Assembly: GCA_013002165.1 (NCBI GenBank)
Contig: JABDKO010000122.1
Coordinates: 1 to 49,731 of the forward strand
From: Rhodothermales bacterium
GTDB taxonomy: Bacteria; Bacteroidota; Rhodothermia; Rhodothermales; JABDKH01
Direction of reading: 5' to 3'
DNA: 49,731 nt
In this document: piece after piece, positions 1-9,054 of the stretch
How the letters are laid out: each line of letters opens with the position of its first letter
Position numbering within the stretch: position 1 is the stretch's first letter
Made by a program: the position numbers and the translations under genes
Notes under the pieces: generated by a model
The model's input: only the letters and a program-made list of their open reading frames with translations
What the model was told of the DNA's origin: nothing
The model's database searches: none

Positions 1-1085
1 TCAGCAATGGCCGGGACGCTCGCCGTGCCCACATCGATACCATCAATCAGTCTCCTTGTGTCCAGCAACCAGCCGTTGCCCGCATCGCTGCTGAAGCGGT
101 ACAGTGTATTTTCGTCATCAACTGTAGAATTACTCAGAACGCCGGCTACGATGTCATTGAAGCCGTCGCCATCCAGATCGCCAACTGCCGGGACGTTGAA
201 TCCTCTCGTCAGAAATGGCCCTTCGTTGAGAGTGGTAAGAGTATCGGCTGTCCGAACAAGCTCAACGTCCGCGCATGTGTCAGACGCATTTATAAATGTG
301 ATCAGGCTGAGTTCGAAAAAATCACCCCATAGCAAATCGCTGATACCATCTGCGTCGAGGTCATCAACTATCAGCGCATTCGCGCCATGCCTGTCGGACT
401 TGCCGGACTCCCCGACCACGAGAATGTCCTGATAGTTTTGTTCTACGAAGTTGAAGACGGGAAGACCAGAGTCAAATCCGGATTGCTCAAAGTGGGTAAT
501 CGTCCCGTCGTTTAAGCCGAGCAGAAGATCCAGATTCTCATCACAGTCTATGTCAACTATTGCGGGAATGTTCGGTAGCTCGGTCGTGACAACAGTTCCG
601 TCTGAAGATCGCAGAGTGTCGGCCCGCAAGATAAAATCCGTTGTTTGAGGAGAGCCGATATTTTCGTAGTACCTGATGGCATTAAAAGTCTGGTTGCCAA
701 GCACGTCGTAGTCTCCGTCACTGTCGACATCCACGAATCGAAACCAGGCTCCAATGGAAAGATCGTTCCATCTTCGAGACCGCAGGACGAACGCGGGTGA
801 TTGTGCCGAACCGGTATTCTCATAGTATTGCAGATCATTTGAAGTCTCCTGGATAAACAGATCCAGATCTCCATCACCGTCTATATCGACGAGCTGTGGA
901 ACGGGATTGTTAAATCCTCCGAAGAATGGGATTGCGTAGTCTGTCCCGGCGGTCGACACGACTGACAGCGCAAGCGGATTTTCTGTAAACGATGCAATCT
1001 GACCAGCAGAAGCTGATGCAAATCCCAACGTGATCAGGCAGCTAAAGAGAACTGTCGCCCGTCTTTTTGTTTTTACAAGTAGCAA
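1..1085 (-). CDS. VCBS/FG-GAP repeat exported protein, 3' end cut by window edge
   Basis: Reading the minus strand from a TTG at 1085 gives at least 361 codons without a stop. The N-terminus (LLVKTKRRATVLFSCLITLG, ending in ASASAG) is a signal peptide. At least five DxDGDGxxD-like calcium-loop repeats follow, such as DIDGDGDLD, DVDSDGDYD and DLDGDGFND, each next to a hydrophobic strand, as in FG-GAP/VCBS beta-propellers. No ATG is available; CTG at 1091 is an in-frame alternative. The start lies 2 nt after the stop of the upstream cytochrome/YVTN gene, so translational coupling is likely. Function is probably a surface or secreted binding protein; a T9SS tail would lie beyond the window. Confidence 0.8.
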   Translation of the reverse strand, partial: MLLVKTKRRATVLFSCLITLGFASASAGQIASFTENPLALSVVSTAGTDYAIPFFGGFNNPVPQLVDIDGDGDLDLFIQETSNDLQYYENTGSAQSPAFVLRSRRWNDLSIGAWFRFVDVDSDGDYDVLGNQTFNAIRYYENIGSPQTTDFILRADTLRSSDGTVVTTELPNIPAIVDIDCDENLDLLLGLNDGTITHFEQSGFDSGLPVFNFVEQNYQDILVVGESGKSDRHGANALIVDDLDADGISDLLWGDFFELSLITFINASDTCADVELVRTADTLTTLNEGPFLTRGFNVPAVGDLDGDGFNDIVAGVLSNSTVDDENTLYRFSSDAGNGWLLDTRRLIDGIDVGTASVPAIA

Positions 1086-1087
1086 GC

Positions 1088-2482
1088 TCAGATTCCCAGT
1101 CCTACTGCAAATGATCCGACTTCCAGGACTTTGATAATCTCGTTGCTTGATATGTCAATGACGCTGACCGTGCCTGGATTGCCGCCATCACCGAAATCGT
1201 GTCGTGCCTCATACGCGCCATCCGCATTGCGACTCGAGATATAGATGTAGTTTCCATCCTTTGACGCGGCGCTACCGTGTGGCTGACTCAGGCCGGGTCC
1301 TGATATAACTTCCCTGACGACCAGAGCATCAACAAATATTACTGTCACCGTATCGTCATCCTTGTTCGGTACATAGACGAACTGGCCGTCACGTGTGAAA
1401 ACAGGATGCCACGGTGCAGCTCCGACGTCGATAAGGTCCACCTGCGCGGGTAATGACGGGTCGGTCACGTCAAACACGATCACCTGGTTGGTCAGTTGTC
1501 CGGATGAGACCATGACTGAGGAAAACGGGGACGCTGCATGTTGGACTATCGAGTGTGAAGCGCCACCTATTGATGTGAATCGAACGGAGAGGTCCGCCAC
1601 AGCCATTCGAATCAGCTCGTTTTCGGCGAGACTGGCTGAAAATACATGCGAGCCATCGCCACTCACGGCAATAGCATGCGGCCTTGCAAAGAACACGTCC
1701 ACAGGATCGACTTCCATTGTCGTTCGGCTCGCGACGCCGATGCTGCGCGGAGGGGACTGAGCAGAAAGAGAGCGGCCTACGAAAAGCAGATTCTCAGTCG
1801 GGTGGACGGCTAGCATCCCCGGCGTCTCGAACGAAAACTGACCCACGAGCATGTTTTCCCTATCAAACTTCGCGACGGTATTGTCACCGATAAGCGAGAC
1901 ATACCAGAACGAGCCATCGGGTTCAACAGCAATGTGATGCGGTTTCGATCCCGAGGTGAATCCGTGTTCCGTAAGATTGACAAGAGAGATGACGACGTTA
2001 GACTCGGTATCAATAATTGAAACGGTCGCGTCATTCTGATTTGCGACATACAAAAGCTCTGTCGCGTCCTCATAGGGTACACGGCCACTATTGTCTTGTG
2101 CACCTTCGTTGATCCATCTTTTGAGAAAATCAACTTCCGTCTGAGACAGTGAGTCTGCTCCAACCGTTGTTAGGTGAGATCCACCAGCGAGGTCGGTAAC
2201 CATCCGGATCATGAGGCTCTTGCTCGAACGGTACGGAAGCAATACACCGCCGAAGTCTGAGCCAAGTACCAGGTTCTCCCATGAATCCGTTCGCAGGCCT
2301 GCTTCAGCTACCGACGCGCCGTGACATGCAGAGCACTTCTGATCCAGAAGCGGCTGTACATGCTTATTGTATTCGATGTCCGTAATGGTTGCAAGGTCAA
2401 CATCATCCAGCGTATTTGCCAGTTCGCACCCGCTGAAAATTGCGGCAACAACGAGTATTGGTACTATAAATCGTTTTTCCAT
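1088..2482 (-). CDS. Lipoprotein with N-terminal cytochrome-c motif and YVTN-type beta-propeller
   Basis: The 464-residue protein begins with a signal peptide ending in FSGC, so Cys19 should be lipidated. Residues 36-140 hold one CxxCH haem-c motif (C50-S-A-C53-H54) in a planctomycete-type cytochrome context (EYNKHVQPLLDQKCSACHG), ending at FLKRWINEGA. From about residue 140 there are YVTN/NHL-like propeller blades such as LLYVANQNDATVSIIDTESN and FVYVPNKDDDTVTVIFVD. It is the middle gene of a minus-strand operon, 6 nt after the LVIVD gene. A role in periplasmic or surface electron transfer or ligand sensing is inferred; the substrate is unknown. Confidence 0.88.
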   Translation of the reverse strand: MEKRFIVPILVVAAIFSGCELANTLDDVDLATITDIEYNKHVQPLLDQKCSACHGASVAEAGLRTDSWENLVLGSDFGGVLLPYRSSKSLMIRMVTDLAGGSHLTTVGADSLSQTEVDFLKRWINEGAQDNSGRVPYEDATELLYVANQNDATVSIIDTESNVVISLVNLTEHGFTSGSKPHHIAVEPDGSFWYVSLIGDNTVAKFDRENMLVGQFSFETPGMLAVHPTENLLFVGRSLSAQSPPRSIGVASRTTMEVDPVDVFFARPHAIAVSGDGSHVFSASLAENELIRMAVADLSVRFTSIGGASHSIVQHAASPFSSVMVSSGQLTNQVIVFDVTDPSLPAQVDLIDVGAAPWHPVFTRDGQFVYVPNKDDDTVTVIFVDALVVREVISGPGLSQPHGSAASKDGNYIYISSRNADGAYEARHDFGDGGNPGTVSVIDISSNEIIKVLEVGSFAVGLGI

Positions 2483-2488
2483 GTAAAG

Positions 2489-4225
2489 CTATTTTACAAC
2501 AGCGACTGCTGTAGTTGAATCAAAGTCATTTCCTACAACACGGACAAAGTACGTGCCGGCGGCGAGGTCGGTAGCATCGATCTGAAACGTGTGTCTGGTG
2601 TCCGGTTCCAGAATGGTATCTGACAGTCTTGCACGTTCTCGACCCGTTGCGTCATACACAACCACTATTACGCGTTGCTCATTACGAATTACAAGGGCAA
2701 TTCGGGACACCGTACTGGTGGGATTGGGAAACGCAGCGAAGAGTTCGTGCGAACCGCTGACAGGGACAAAAACGGAGATCGTGTCGCTAAAATACTCGTC
2801 GCCTGATTCGGTTCTTATGAGGAGTCGGAAAACCTGGGGGCCTGGTTCTGTCCGTCCAATTTCTGCTTCATAGGCTGTTTCGTCGATTGTTGTCCCGGAC
2901 CCTGCAACAGTTGCGAGTGTTCGAAACGTCCCGCCGGGAATCTGCTGCTGCACATCGTAAGACGCAATATCGACTTCGCGCAAAGTCGTCCATGAAATGG
3001 TGATTTGCTCGTCATCATCGAGCGATGCCTCAAATACGGTAAGGGCTGCGGGAAGAAGTGGAACCGTCGGCCGAACGATGTACAGTCCTTCGCCCATACT
3101 TGTGACGGGGATATTGCCGCTCGTGAAATACGGGTAGTTGCTCCAGCTGCCGGCGAACGACGGACCATCGCTGGACGGGTAGGTATCGAAATACGCAATC
3201 TCCTCCGGATTCGTTATGTCGCGAATGTCCAGGATTCGGAGACCCGACGTATAGTTGGATTGAAAAACGAAATTACCCCGGACGTAGAGATTATGATCTA
3301 TAGACCGGTTAGGTCCGGTAAGAATCGTGATAATCTCTGGTGAGTCCAGATCTGTCAGGTCCCAGAAATAGGTTGTCGTATTACTGCCGTTATTCAGCTC
3401 GTCGAGTTCGTCGTTCTGAATGAAATAGCGTTGATCACCTGTGAGCCACCCCTGGTGCACGTACCCCGAACCCGGATACCCGGCCCGAAAAACAGTAACC
3501 GGATCGGTCTTGTCGGTAACATCGACTATCGTAATTGTGTCGGTATTGGAGGCAAAGCAAAGCTCCTGTCCGAGATAGTCAGCATCCGGACCTGAGTATG
3601 CTACACATTGTGCGTCGTGAGTGTATCCGTCTTCTGAATAACACCCTGCGAATTGGGGGTCGAGCGGCTGCGAAATGTCGACCATGTGCAGACCTCCGGC
3701 ACATTCTCCTGATCCGACGATGTACGCGTAGCCGGACTTCTCATTTATGGCAATGTTGTGAGCGCTTTGTACACGGCGATAGACGAAATCAGCTGAAAAC
3801 TGTACCGGTGTCTGTCCGGGATCTCGTAATCTGGTCAGATCGAAAATTTGCATGCCGTGAGAACTCGCACCATCAGCGACTATGAAAGCATGATTTTTAT
3901 AGACCTTGATGTCACGCCATGTAGATGAGACTGACTGCGTTCCAAGATTCCCGACAAACCTCGGATTGAGCGGCTGAGACATATCAATGAATGAGGTGCC
4001 GCTTGTCCGCCCAACAAGCGCATATTCGACACCGGTTTGCGGGTCCGTCCATCCCCAGATATCATTCATATTTCCACCACCGATCTCAGCCCGGGGCATG
4101 AATGACTGAAGGTTAATACCGCTGCATGGATAGTCGCCTGCAGAGCCATTCTCACAAACCTGCTGGGCAGATGCAATCAGTACCGGAAATGCCAGCAGTA
4201 CGACGGTCGCAACTTTTCGCTTCAA
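2489..4225 (-). CDS. Choice-of-anchor B / LVIVD-repeat protein with T9SS sorting domain
   Basis: The 578-residue secreted protein has a signal peptide (about 1-20, ending IASAQ). Its body has LVIVD-type propeller repeats of the form hhDhSxPxxPxhhG (FIDMSQPLNPRFVGN, HMVDISQPLDPQFAGC, RILDIRDITNPEEIAYFD), typical of choice-of-anchor B proteins. A fibronectin-like stretch follows at about 395-480. The last ~85 residues (from FPNPTSTVS through GTYFVRVVG) are a type A T9SS C-terminal signal. The start is TTG at 4225; no clear Shine-Dalgarno is visible. It is the first gene of the three-gene operon down to position 1. Outer-surface attachment is inferred from the C-terminal domain. Confidence 0.9.
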   Translation of the reverse strand: MKRKVATVVLLAFPVLIASAQQVCENGSAGDYPCSGINLQSFMPRAEIGGGNMNDIWGWTDPQTGVEYALVGRTSGTSFIDMSQPLNPRFVGNLGTQSVSSTWRDIKVYKNHAFIVADGASSHGMQIFDLTRLRDPGQTPVQFSADFVYRRVQSAHNIAINEKSGYAYIVGSGECAGGLHMVDISQPLDPQFAGCYSEDGYTHDAQCVAYSGPDADYLGQELCFASNTDTITIVDVTDKTDPVTVFRAGYPGSGYVHQGWLTGDQRYFIQNDELDELNNGSNTTTYFWDLTDLDSPEIITILTGPNRSIDHNLYVRGNFVFQSNYTSGLRILDIRDITNPEEIAYFDTYPSSDGPSFAGSWSNYPYFTSGNIPVTSMGEGLYIVRPTVPLLPAALTVFEASLDDDEQITISWTTLREVDIASYDVQQQIPGGTFRTLATVAGSGTTIDETAYEAEIGRTEPGPQVFRLLIRTESGDEYFSDTISVFVPVSGSHELFAAFPNPTSTVSRIALVIRNEQRVIVVVYDATGRERARLSDTILEPDTRHTFQIDATDLAAGTYFVRVVGNDFDSTTAVAVVK

Positions 4226-4379
4226 GGGGATTTGCTTGTGCCTTGTTCATCTTTTGGGATGAAGGTCATACAACCGTGCGGCAGCTCGGTTCTCATTCAA
4301 CCGACAGCGGAACGGTACTTGAAAGCGTACGGTAGCTTTTGTTTCGACTGTAGCCTGAGTTTAGTAGTAACAAGGACGC

Positions 4380-4409
4380 AAAAAGGATACCGGTAGTGGT
4401 ATCCTTTTT
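4380..4409 (-). terminator. Rho-independent terminator after the TPR gene
   Basis: A perfect 12-bp inverted repeat (4380-4391 with 4398-4409, arm AAAAAGGATACC) encloses a 6-nt loop. The arms end in A and T runs, so it can act in either direction. It sits 47 nt beyond the stop of the minus-strand TPR gene and upstream of the LVIVD operon, so it separates the two transcription units. Confidence 0.8.
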
Positions 4410-4455
4410 ACGCCGCAGTTTGCTTTAGCTATGATGTCACGGATCCTGGTTGTTG

Positions 4456-6060
4456 CTACCTGGATTGTCCCTCCTGCGCCAGATTTAGACCCGCCAGAGA
4501 TGGCTCATTGTTTGGAAATTTTTGCAGTGCCTCGCGAAATGTTTTTTCCGCTCCGGACAAGTCATTGTGTGCCAACTGCATTGCTCCAAGGTCGTGCCTG
4601 ACGGGGACTGACCACTCGGGAGGTTCTCCATACAGCAAACCATCCTCCAACAGAACACCTTTTCGCATATGCTGGATTGCAGCCTCCTGTTGACCCGACG
4701 CGGATGCGATCCATCCTGCGAGAACCTGCTCCGCAATCGCAATAATCTGATCCGCTGTATTCGGCTCAATGGTAACGCCCACAAATTTTCCAGTCGTTCG
4801 TGCTTCCTCAAGGAAGCCTAATTCCACTTGGGCAGCTGGCAGGTCTCCTGTGGCCGCGAGAGCTCGGCCGCGTGCATAGTGCCAGATCAGATTGGCATAT
4901 TCCAGCGTTTCATCAGGTTGATCGTAGTTAAGAATCTCATCCCACCGGTTGCAACCAACAAGCATCTGCACCGGGCGGGTATAATAGTGCTGCAGGAATT
5001 CGAAGCCCGGCTGCCCAATCACTTCCTGCGGAATAACATTGCGAACGTTGTTCGCAGCCTCAACAGCAAGGTCGCAGTCGCCAATCATGCTGGCGGCAAA
5101 GGCCATGAAGTCATAGTTATGAGGATAGTATCCGGCGGTGTACACTCCCACACCTGGCCGCCGATCCTGGATATACGTCTCATCCGCATGTACGGCATGC
5201 TGGTTTGCCCGGATGGCATCATCATACCGACCAACTCGGATGTAGATATGACCCGGCATATGGACAATATGCCCCGCTCCGGGCATCAAGGCCGCCAAAC
5301 GTTCTGCGCACTCGACAGCCATTTCCGGAAAATACTTTTCCACCCCATGAATGTAGAAGTGGCAGGCGCCCGGGTGATTCGGATTAGACTCCATGGCAAA
5401 CCGCAGGGAACCAAGTGCCTTCTCGAACTCAGGCTTGGGTGTCTGATCCTTGTTCCAGTAATCCCACGGCATCGTCGTCATAACCGCCTCCGCATGCAGC
5501 ACGGCTACCTCGACATTGTCAGGATAATCCATTCTGACCCGGTGCATTGACGTTGCATATGACTCGTCCAGGTCAGACCTTTCGTCTGCGTCGGTGCGAC
5601 GATATCGCTCTTGCAGTGCACCAATGAGCTGCTGTTCCAGTGGGCTGGATTTATCCTTGAGACTACTGGCGACCTCGATAGCTACAGATGCAGCCTGAGC
5701 TCCATCTTGGTCCATCGGCATGTTGATGTTGGGACCGTACGCCAGTGCCTCGCCCCAGTAACACATAGCACACGAAGGATCGAGGCGTTGAGCCTCAGCA
5801 AAAGACTTGATTGCCTCGGCGTGATTGAAACCATAATAAAGGCGTAAGCCCTGATCGAAGAATTCCTGCGCTCTCGCGTTTGTTGTCGTGATAGAAAAAT
5901 GATGATCACCAAGGTTATTTAATAGTGAGTAACTACCCGCTTTTTCGCGTTCATCATGTTCGTGTTTATGATCTTGCCCGATGCCTGCTCGCGGTGCTCC
6001 CAGTGCTATGAATATCACCAGAGCAATCAGGACGGGCCGATTTGTTGCGCGTTGTGACAT
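4456..6060 (-). CDS. Exported tetratricopeptide-repeat protein
   Basis: From ATG at 6060 the product is 534 residues. An in-frame ATG at 6108 would add 16 residues before the signal peptide, but 6060 puts the charged start and hydrophobic segment (VLIALVIFIALG) at the N-terminus and has GAGAAA just upstream. A His/Asp-rich linker (DHKHEHDE) follows. TPR-like helices include FFDQGLRLYYGFNHAEAIKS (about 70-100) and the C-terminal AEKTFREALQKFPNNEPSLA. A CxxC pair in DPSCAMCYWGEALAYGPN is typical of this family of long TPR proteins. Function is unknown; periplasmic location is inferred. Confidence 0.85.
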   Translation of the reverse strand: MSQRATNRPVLIALVIFIALGAPRAGIGQDHKHEHDEREKAGSYSLLNNLGDHHFSITTTNARAQEFFDQGLRLYYGFNHAEAIKSFAEAQRLDPSCAMCYWGEALAYGPNINMPMDQDGAQAASVAIEVASSLKDKSSPLEQQLIGALQERYRRTDADERSDLDESYATSMHRVRMDYPDNVEVAVLHAEAVMTTMPWDYWNKDQTPKPEFEKALGSLRFAMESNPNHPGACHFYIHGVEKYFPEMAVECAERLAALMPGAGHIVHMPGHIYIRVGRYDDAIRANQHAVHADETYIQDRRPGVGVYTAGYYPHNYDFMAFAASMIGDCDLAVEAANNVRNVIPQEVIGQPGFEFLQHYYTRPVQMLVGCNRWDEILNYDQPDETLEYANLIWHYARGRALAATGDLPAAQVELGFLEEARTTGKFVGVTIEPNTADQIIAIAEQVLAGWIASASGQQEAAIQHMRKGVLLEDGLLYGEPPEWSVPVRHDLGAMQLAHNDLSGAEKTFREALQKFPNNEPSLAGLNLAQEGQSR

Positions 6061-6201
6061 TTTTTCTCGAATTTGTAGTTGTAGTGACGGATCAGTATAA
6101 ATATCCACAATGGTTTATTGGAAGTCTACGGTTGTTGTCCAAGACACTCGGGTTGCCTTCGAATCAGACTTTGTATTCTCCCATCATGATATATTTACCA
6201 G

Positions 6202-6990
6202 ATGCCCATGTACGACCTCGCCGATAAAACCATCTTCATTACGGGCGCTACGGCGGGGATTGGGCGAGCCTGTGCCCAGGCTGCTGCTGCTGCCGGGGCT
6301 CGACTTATCATTTGTGGACGACGATCCGGAATGCTTGTTACACTCCGTGATGATCTCGTATCGACCCGGGGAGTTGATTGCCACGCAATGACGCTTGACG
6401 TCCGGAACGCGAGCGACGTAGCAGAAGCCATATCATCTCTTCCGTCGAATTTTGCCAACATCGACATTCTCGTAAATAACGCCGGGCTGGCATCCGGGTA
6501 TGGCCCGCTTCATGAGCTTGATCCGGACGATGTCGAGGTAATGATCGACACCAACGTCAAGGGGCTCCTGTACGTGACACGCGCCGTAGTTACAGGAATG
6601 GTCGAGCGTAACAGTGGCCACATCATCAACATTGGCTCGATTGCAGGACACGATGTGTACCCGGGTGCTTCAGTATATTGTGCCACCAAGTTTGCCGTAA
6701 CTGCTATTACCGATGGATTGAAGCTTGACCTCCATGGAACAAACATCAGAGTTTCCACCGTGGATCCGGGGCTGGTTGAGACTGACTTCAGCAAAGTCAG
6801 ATTCCATGGAGATATGGACCGGGCCAATGCGGTCTACGCGAAGACCGTACCGCTGGTGGCAGAGGATGTTGCAGATGCTGTACTTTATGTAGCAACCCGC
6901 CCACCTCACGTTGATGTTCGCACCTTGATTCTTACGTCGGTCAAGCAGTCTTCAGTGACGATGGTTGATCGGTCGGGTCGAGATCTTTAA
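6202..6990 (+). CDS. SDR-family NAD(P)-dependent oxidoreductase, YdfG-like
   Basis: The 262-residue protein is a classical short-chain dehydrogenase/reductase. It has the Rossmann motif TGATAGIG (14-21), NNAG (92-95), catalytic Ser146 in IGSIAG, and Tyr159-x3-Lys163 (YCATK). The C-terminal stretch (PGLVETDFSKVRFHGD, then AEDVADAVLYVATRPPHV) closely follows E. coli YdfG, a 3-hydroxy-acid/malonic semialdehyde reductase. The substrate here cannot be read from sequence. It ends 10 nt before the OmpA-type lipoprotein on the same strand, so the two may be co-transcribed. Confidence 0.92.
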   Translation: MPMYDLADKTIFITGATAGIGRACAQAAAAAGARLIICGRRSGMLVTLRDDLVSTRGVDCHAMTLDVRNASDVAEAISSLPSNFANIDILVNNAGLASGYGPLHELDPDDVEVMIDTNVKGLLYVTRAVVTGMVERNSGHIINIGSIAGHDVYPGASVYCATKFAVTAITDGLKLDLHGTNIRVSTVDPGLVETDFSKVRFHGDMDRANAVYAKTVPLVAEDVADAVLYVATRPPHVDVRTLILTSVKQSSVTMVDRSGRDL

Positions 6991-7000
6991 GAGTGTATAC

Positions 7001-7639
7001 ATGGTTTCCCAGTCTAGTTACTCAATTCTGATTCTGGCTGCCTGCCTCGGCCTCGCGGCATGCGGGACGCCGCAAATTGTCATCGATCAGCGCGAGACAA
7101 TAGATTCTCTAAACGTGGCGTATGCCAGTTTACAGGATTCACTCGCCTTCTATGAGTCCATCGACTCGGGTAGTTACTACAGGGAGCTCCGTGTGCGTGA
7201 CATGCGAATCAATGAATTGGAGTACCAACTGGGTACAGCGGCTGACGGTACTGTTCTGGCTTCTGAATTGGTTGACGACCTGTTTCAGCCCGCCAGTGCA
7301 GATCTCCTCGAATCTGGTAAAGCCCGACTTGATTCACTGGCTCGGATATTCGACGACCTTCCAGATAAACAGCACGTCAGGATTCAGGCGCACGCGGATA
7401 ACATCCCCCCTGGACCTACACTTCGTGATCGATATCCTTCAAACTGGGAACTCTCTGCTGCAAGAGCGTCGGCCATAGCCCGATACCTGATCGACGCCGG
7501 AGTCGTTTCAACGGCCGAGCGTCTGGAGGTTGTATCGCTGGGCGATACTCAACCTCTCTTTACCAATCAGACACCGGAAGGTCGAAAACGTAACCGCCGA
7601 GTTGACTTCGTTCTACCCGGTTTCTGCAAAGGTTGTTGA
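7001..7639 (+). CDS. OmpA-family peptidoglycan-associated lipoprotein
   Basis: Starting at ATG 7001 (rather than 6965, which overlaps the SDR gene) gives 212 residues with signal peptide MVSQSSYSILILAACLGLAAC and lipidated Cys21. A short helical, probably coiled-coil region (INELEYQLG) precedes a C-terminal OmpA/Pal domain. The domain shows the diagnostic NWELSAARASAIARYL, where the peptidoglycan-binding Asp/Arg motif lies, and the closing NRRVDFVLPG. It likely tethers the outer membrane to the cell wall. The N-terminal half is shorter than in PomB/MotB proteins and there is no transmembrane helix, so it is not a motor stator. Confidence 0.9.
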   Translation: MVSQSSYSILILAACLGLAACGTPQIVIDQRETIDSLNVAYASLQDSLAFYESIDSGSYYRELRVRDMRINELEYQLGTAADGTVLASELVDDLFQPASADLLESGKARLDSLARIFDDLPDKQHVRIQAHADNIPPGPTLRDRYPSNWELSAARASAIARYLIDAGVVSTAERLEVVSLGDTQPLFTNQTPEGRKRNRRVDFVLPGFCKGC

Positions 7640-7716
7640 TAACTGATTCTGAGGTGTTTCGTACCTTGTGCAACCAGTTAAGTCCATCTATTGTCAACCT
7701 CTAAACACAATCTGAT

Positions 7717-8181
7717 ATGCCGACGCCGCACTATCGACGCATTCGTGAGTTCATGCAGAAAGCGGGACAGGAAACGCCTGCCAGTGTCACTGTTCCAGAT
7801 GAAGAAACTCGGCTTTTGCGAGCCAAGCTTATCGTCGAAGAAGCCATGGAGACGGTTCGCGCTCTCGGCGTCAATGTTGAGCTGGGCGAGTCGGGATTCA
7901 GTGTTTCTGAAAAAGGCGTCGACCTGAATTTTGTCGCTGAAGGAGATGTCGACCTCGAAGAAGTCGTCGACGGTTGTGCTGATATTTCTGTTGTTACCAT
8001 GGGCACACTCATTGCGTTTGGTGTCGATGACGAACCCGTCCTGGAAGAAGTCGATGCTGCGAATCTGCGCAAGTTTGCACCGGGATCGTATCGAAGAGAT
8101 GACGGTAAGTGGATGAAACCTCCCAACTGGACACCTCCAAACATTCGCAGTGCGATGAAAGCCGGCTCTGTTAAGGCCTGA
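7717..8181 (+). CDS. MazG/HisE-like all-alpha NTP pyrophosphohydrolase
   Basis: This 154-residue cytosolic protein resembles the stand-alone phosphoribosyl-ATP pyrophosphohydrolase-like members of the MazG/HisE fold found in phages and integron cassettes. It has metal-ligand acidic clusters: EEAME in the first helix (about 47-51) and EEVVDGCADISVVTMGTLIAFG (about 80-102), a typical ExxD. The C-terminal half, with GSYRRDDGKWMKPPNWTPPN, is characteristic of that subfamily. It probably hydrolyses a non-canonical nucleotide triphosphate (house-cleaning); the substrate is unknown. No strong Shine-Dalgarno was seen before the ATG. Confidence 0.82.
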   Translation: MPTPHYRRIREFMQKAGQETPASVTVPDEETRLLRAKLIVEEAMETVRALGVNVELGESGFSVSEKGVDLNFVAEGDVDLEEVVDGCADISVVTMGTLIAFGVDDEPVLEEVDAANLRKFAPGSYRRDDGKWMKPPNWTPPNIRSAMKAGSVKA

Positions 8182-8205
8182 ACAGTGCGACACAATATTT
8201 TCGTC

Positions 8206-8637
8206 ATGCTAAATAGACTGAGTGCGACTGTTCTGGTCGCGATTTTAGCGGTCGTAGTCGCCGCATGCAGTGGAGATCCCACTGGCCCTAACAATGTTAA
8301 GACTCAATACGAAGTCCGATATGCCGTCAACGGTACTTGTACCGGTTCGATGCTTAACGGAAATCAGATATCGATAGCATACACGATCGATGCTGGTGCT
8401 ACGACAGGTATTATTACGACGATTCCGTTTTCTACTACCGTCACGATAAATACCCAGGGTCCGATCACAGCTGTGGCCATCGCTGCGGATTGTCCGGGTG
8501 GGGGTACTACAGATAACACTATCACGGCTGAGGTCTACGTCGACAACAACCTTCGTGATTCTCAGTCGGCTACAGGATCCAACTCTCTACTTGTCACTGC
8601 TGCTACCGTGATAAATACGACGGACTCCCAGATCTAG
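8206..8637 (+). CDS. Small lipoprotein, MmpS-like domain (copy 1)
   Basis: From ATG 8206 the product is 143 residues with lipobox VVAAC; a GTG at 8185 would add seven residues before the signal peptide. The mature part is one beta-rich domain with the order VRYAVNGTC, ISIAYTID, IPFSTTVTI, VAIAADC, ITAEVYVDN. That is the strand pattern of MmpS-type (mycobacterial membrane protein small) immunoglobulin-like domains. Two cysteines (GTC and ADC) could pair. The next gene is a diverged duplicate. Function unknown. Confidence 0.8.
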   Translation: MLNRLSATVLVAILAVVVAACSGDPTGPNNVKTQYEVRYAVNGTCTGSMLNGNQISIAYTIDAGATTGIITTIPFSTTVTINTQGPITAVAIAADCPGGGTTDNTITAEVYVDNNLRDSQSATGSNSLLVTAATVINTTDSQI

Positions 8638-8649
8638 ATTTGTCCTCCT

Positions 8650-9054
8650 ATGAACCGTTATTTCTCTACTCTGGTCATTGCTACAATCTCATTGACTCTC
8701 GCTTCGTGCGACAGCTCCGGACCAGACAACGCCGGTGGAAACACCTTCTCGGTCCGGTACGAAGCAACGGGTACTTGCGACGGTATAATTGGTGCTAATA
8801 TGGTCAGCGTAGGGTATACCGTAGATGGGGGCGGATCGGAAGGCAAAACAGTAGCAACCCCGTGGTCCGAGACGTTCAGCATCGATTCATCGACCGTCGT
8901 CGGTGGTGTCGGCCTCACAGCGATCTGCATCGGCTCGGGAGCGGTTGCGAACACGGTGACCGTCGAAATATTTGTAGATGGCGTGTCCAAAGCGACTGCC
9001 ACCGAAACGAGTACGGGCACCATCACAATTAATGCAAATGCAGCACTAAACTGA
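8650..9054 (+). CDS. Small lipoprotein, MmpS-like domain (copy 2)
   Basis: The 134-residue lipoprotein (lipobox LASC, Cys20) begins 12 nt after copy 1 and shares its layout: VRYEATGTC, VSVGYTVDGG, TPWSETFSI, GLTAICIG, VTVEIFVDG. The two Cys positions, the WS/FS strand and the VDG/VDN turn are conserved, while overall identity looks low, so the duplication is old. Its stop overlaps the end of the convergent pgeF gene by 9 nt. Function unknown; the domain resembles MmpS. Confidence 0.82.
   Translation: MNRYFSTLVIATISLTLASCDSSGPDNAGGNTFSVRYEATGTCDGIIGANMVSVGYTVDGGGSEGKTVATPWSETFSIDSSTVVGGVGLTAICIGSGAVANTVTVEIFVDGVSKATATETSTGTITINANAALN

Noticed and set aside
4828-5550. 240-codon open frame on the plus strand
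   Set aside because: It is antisense to the TPR gene, with no signal peptide or domain.
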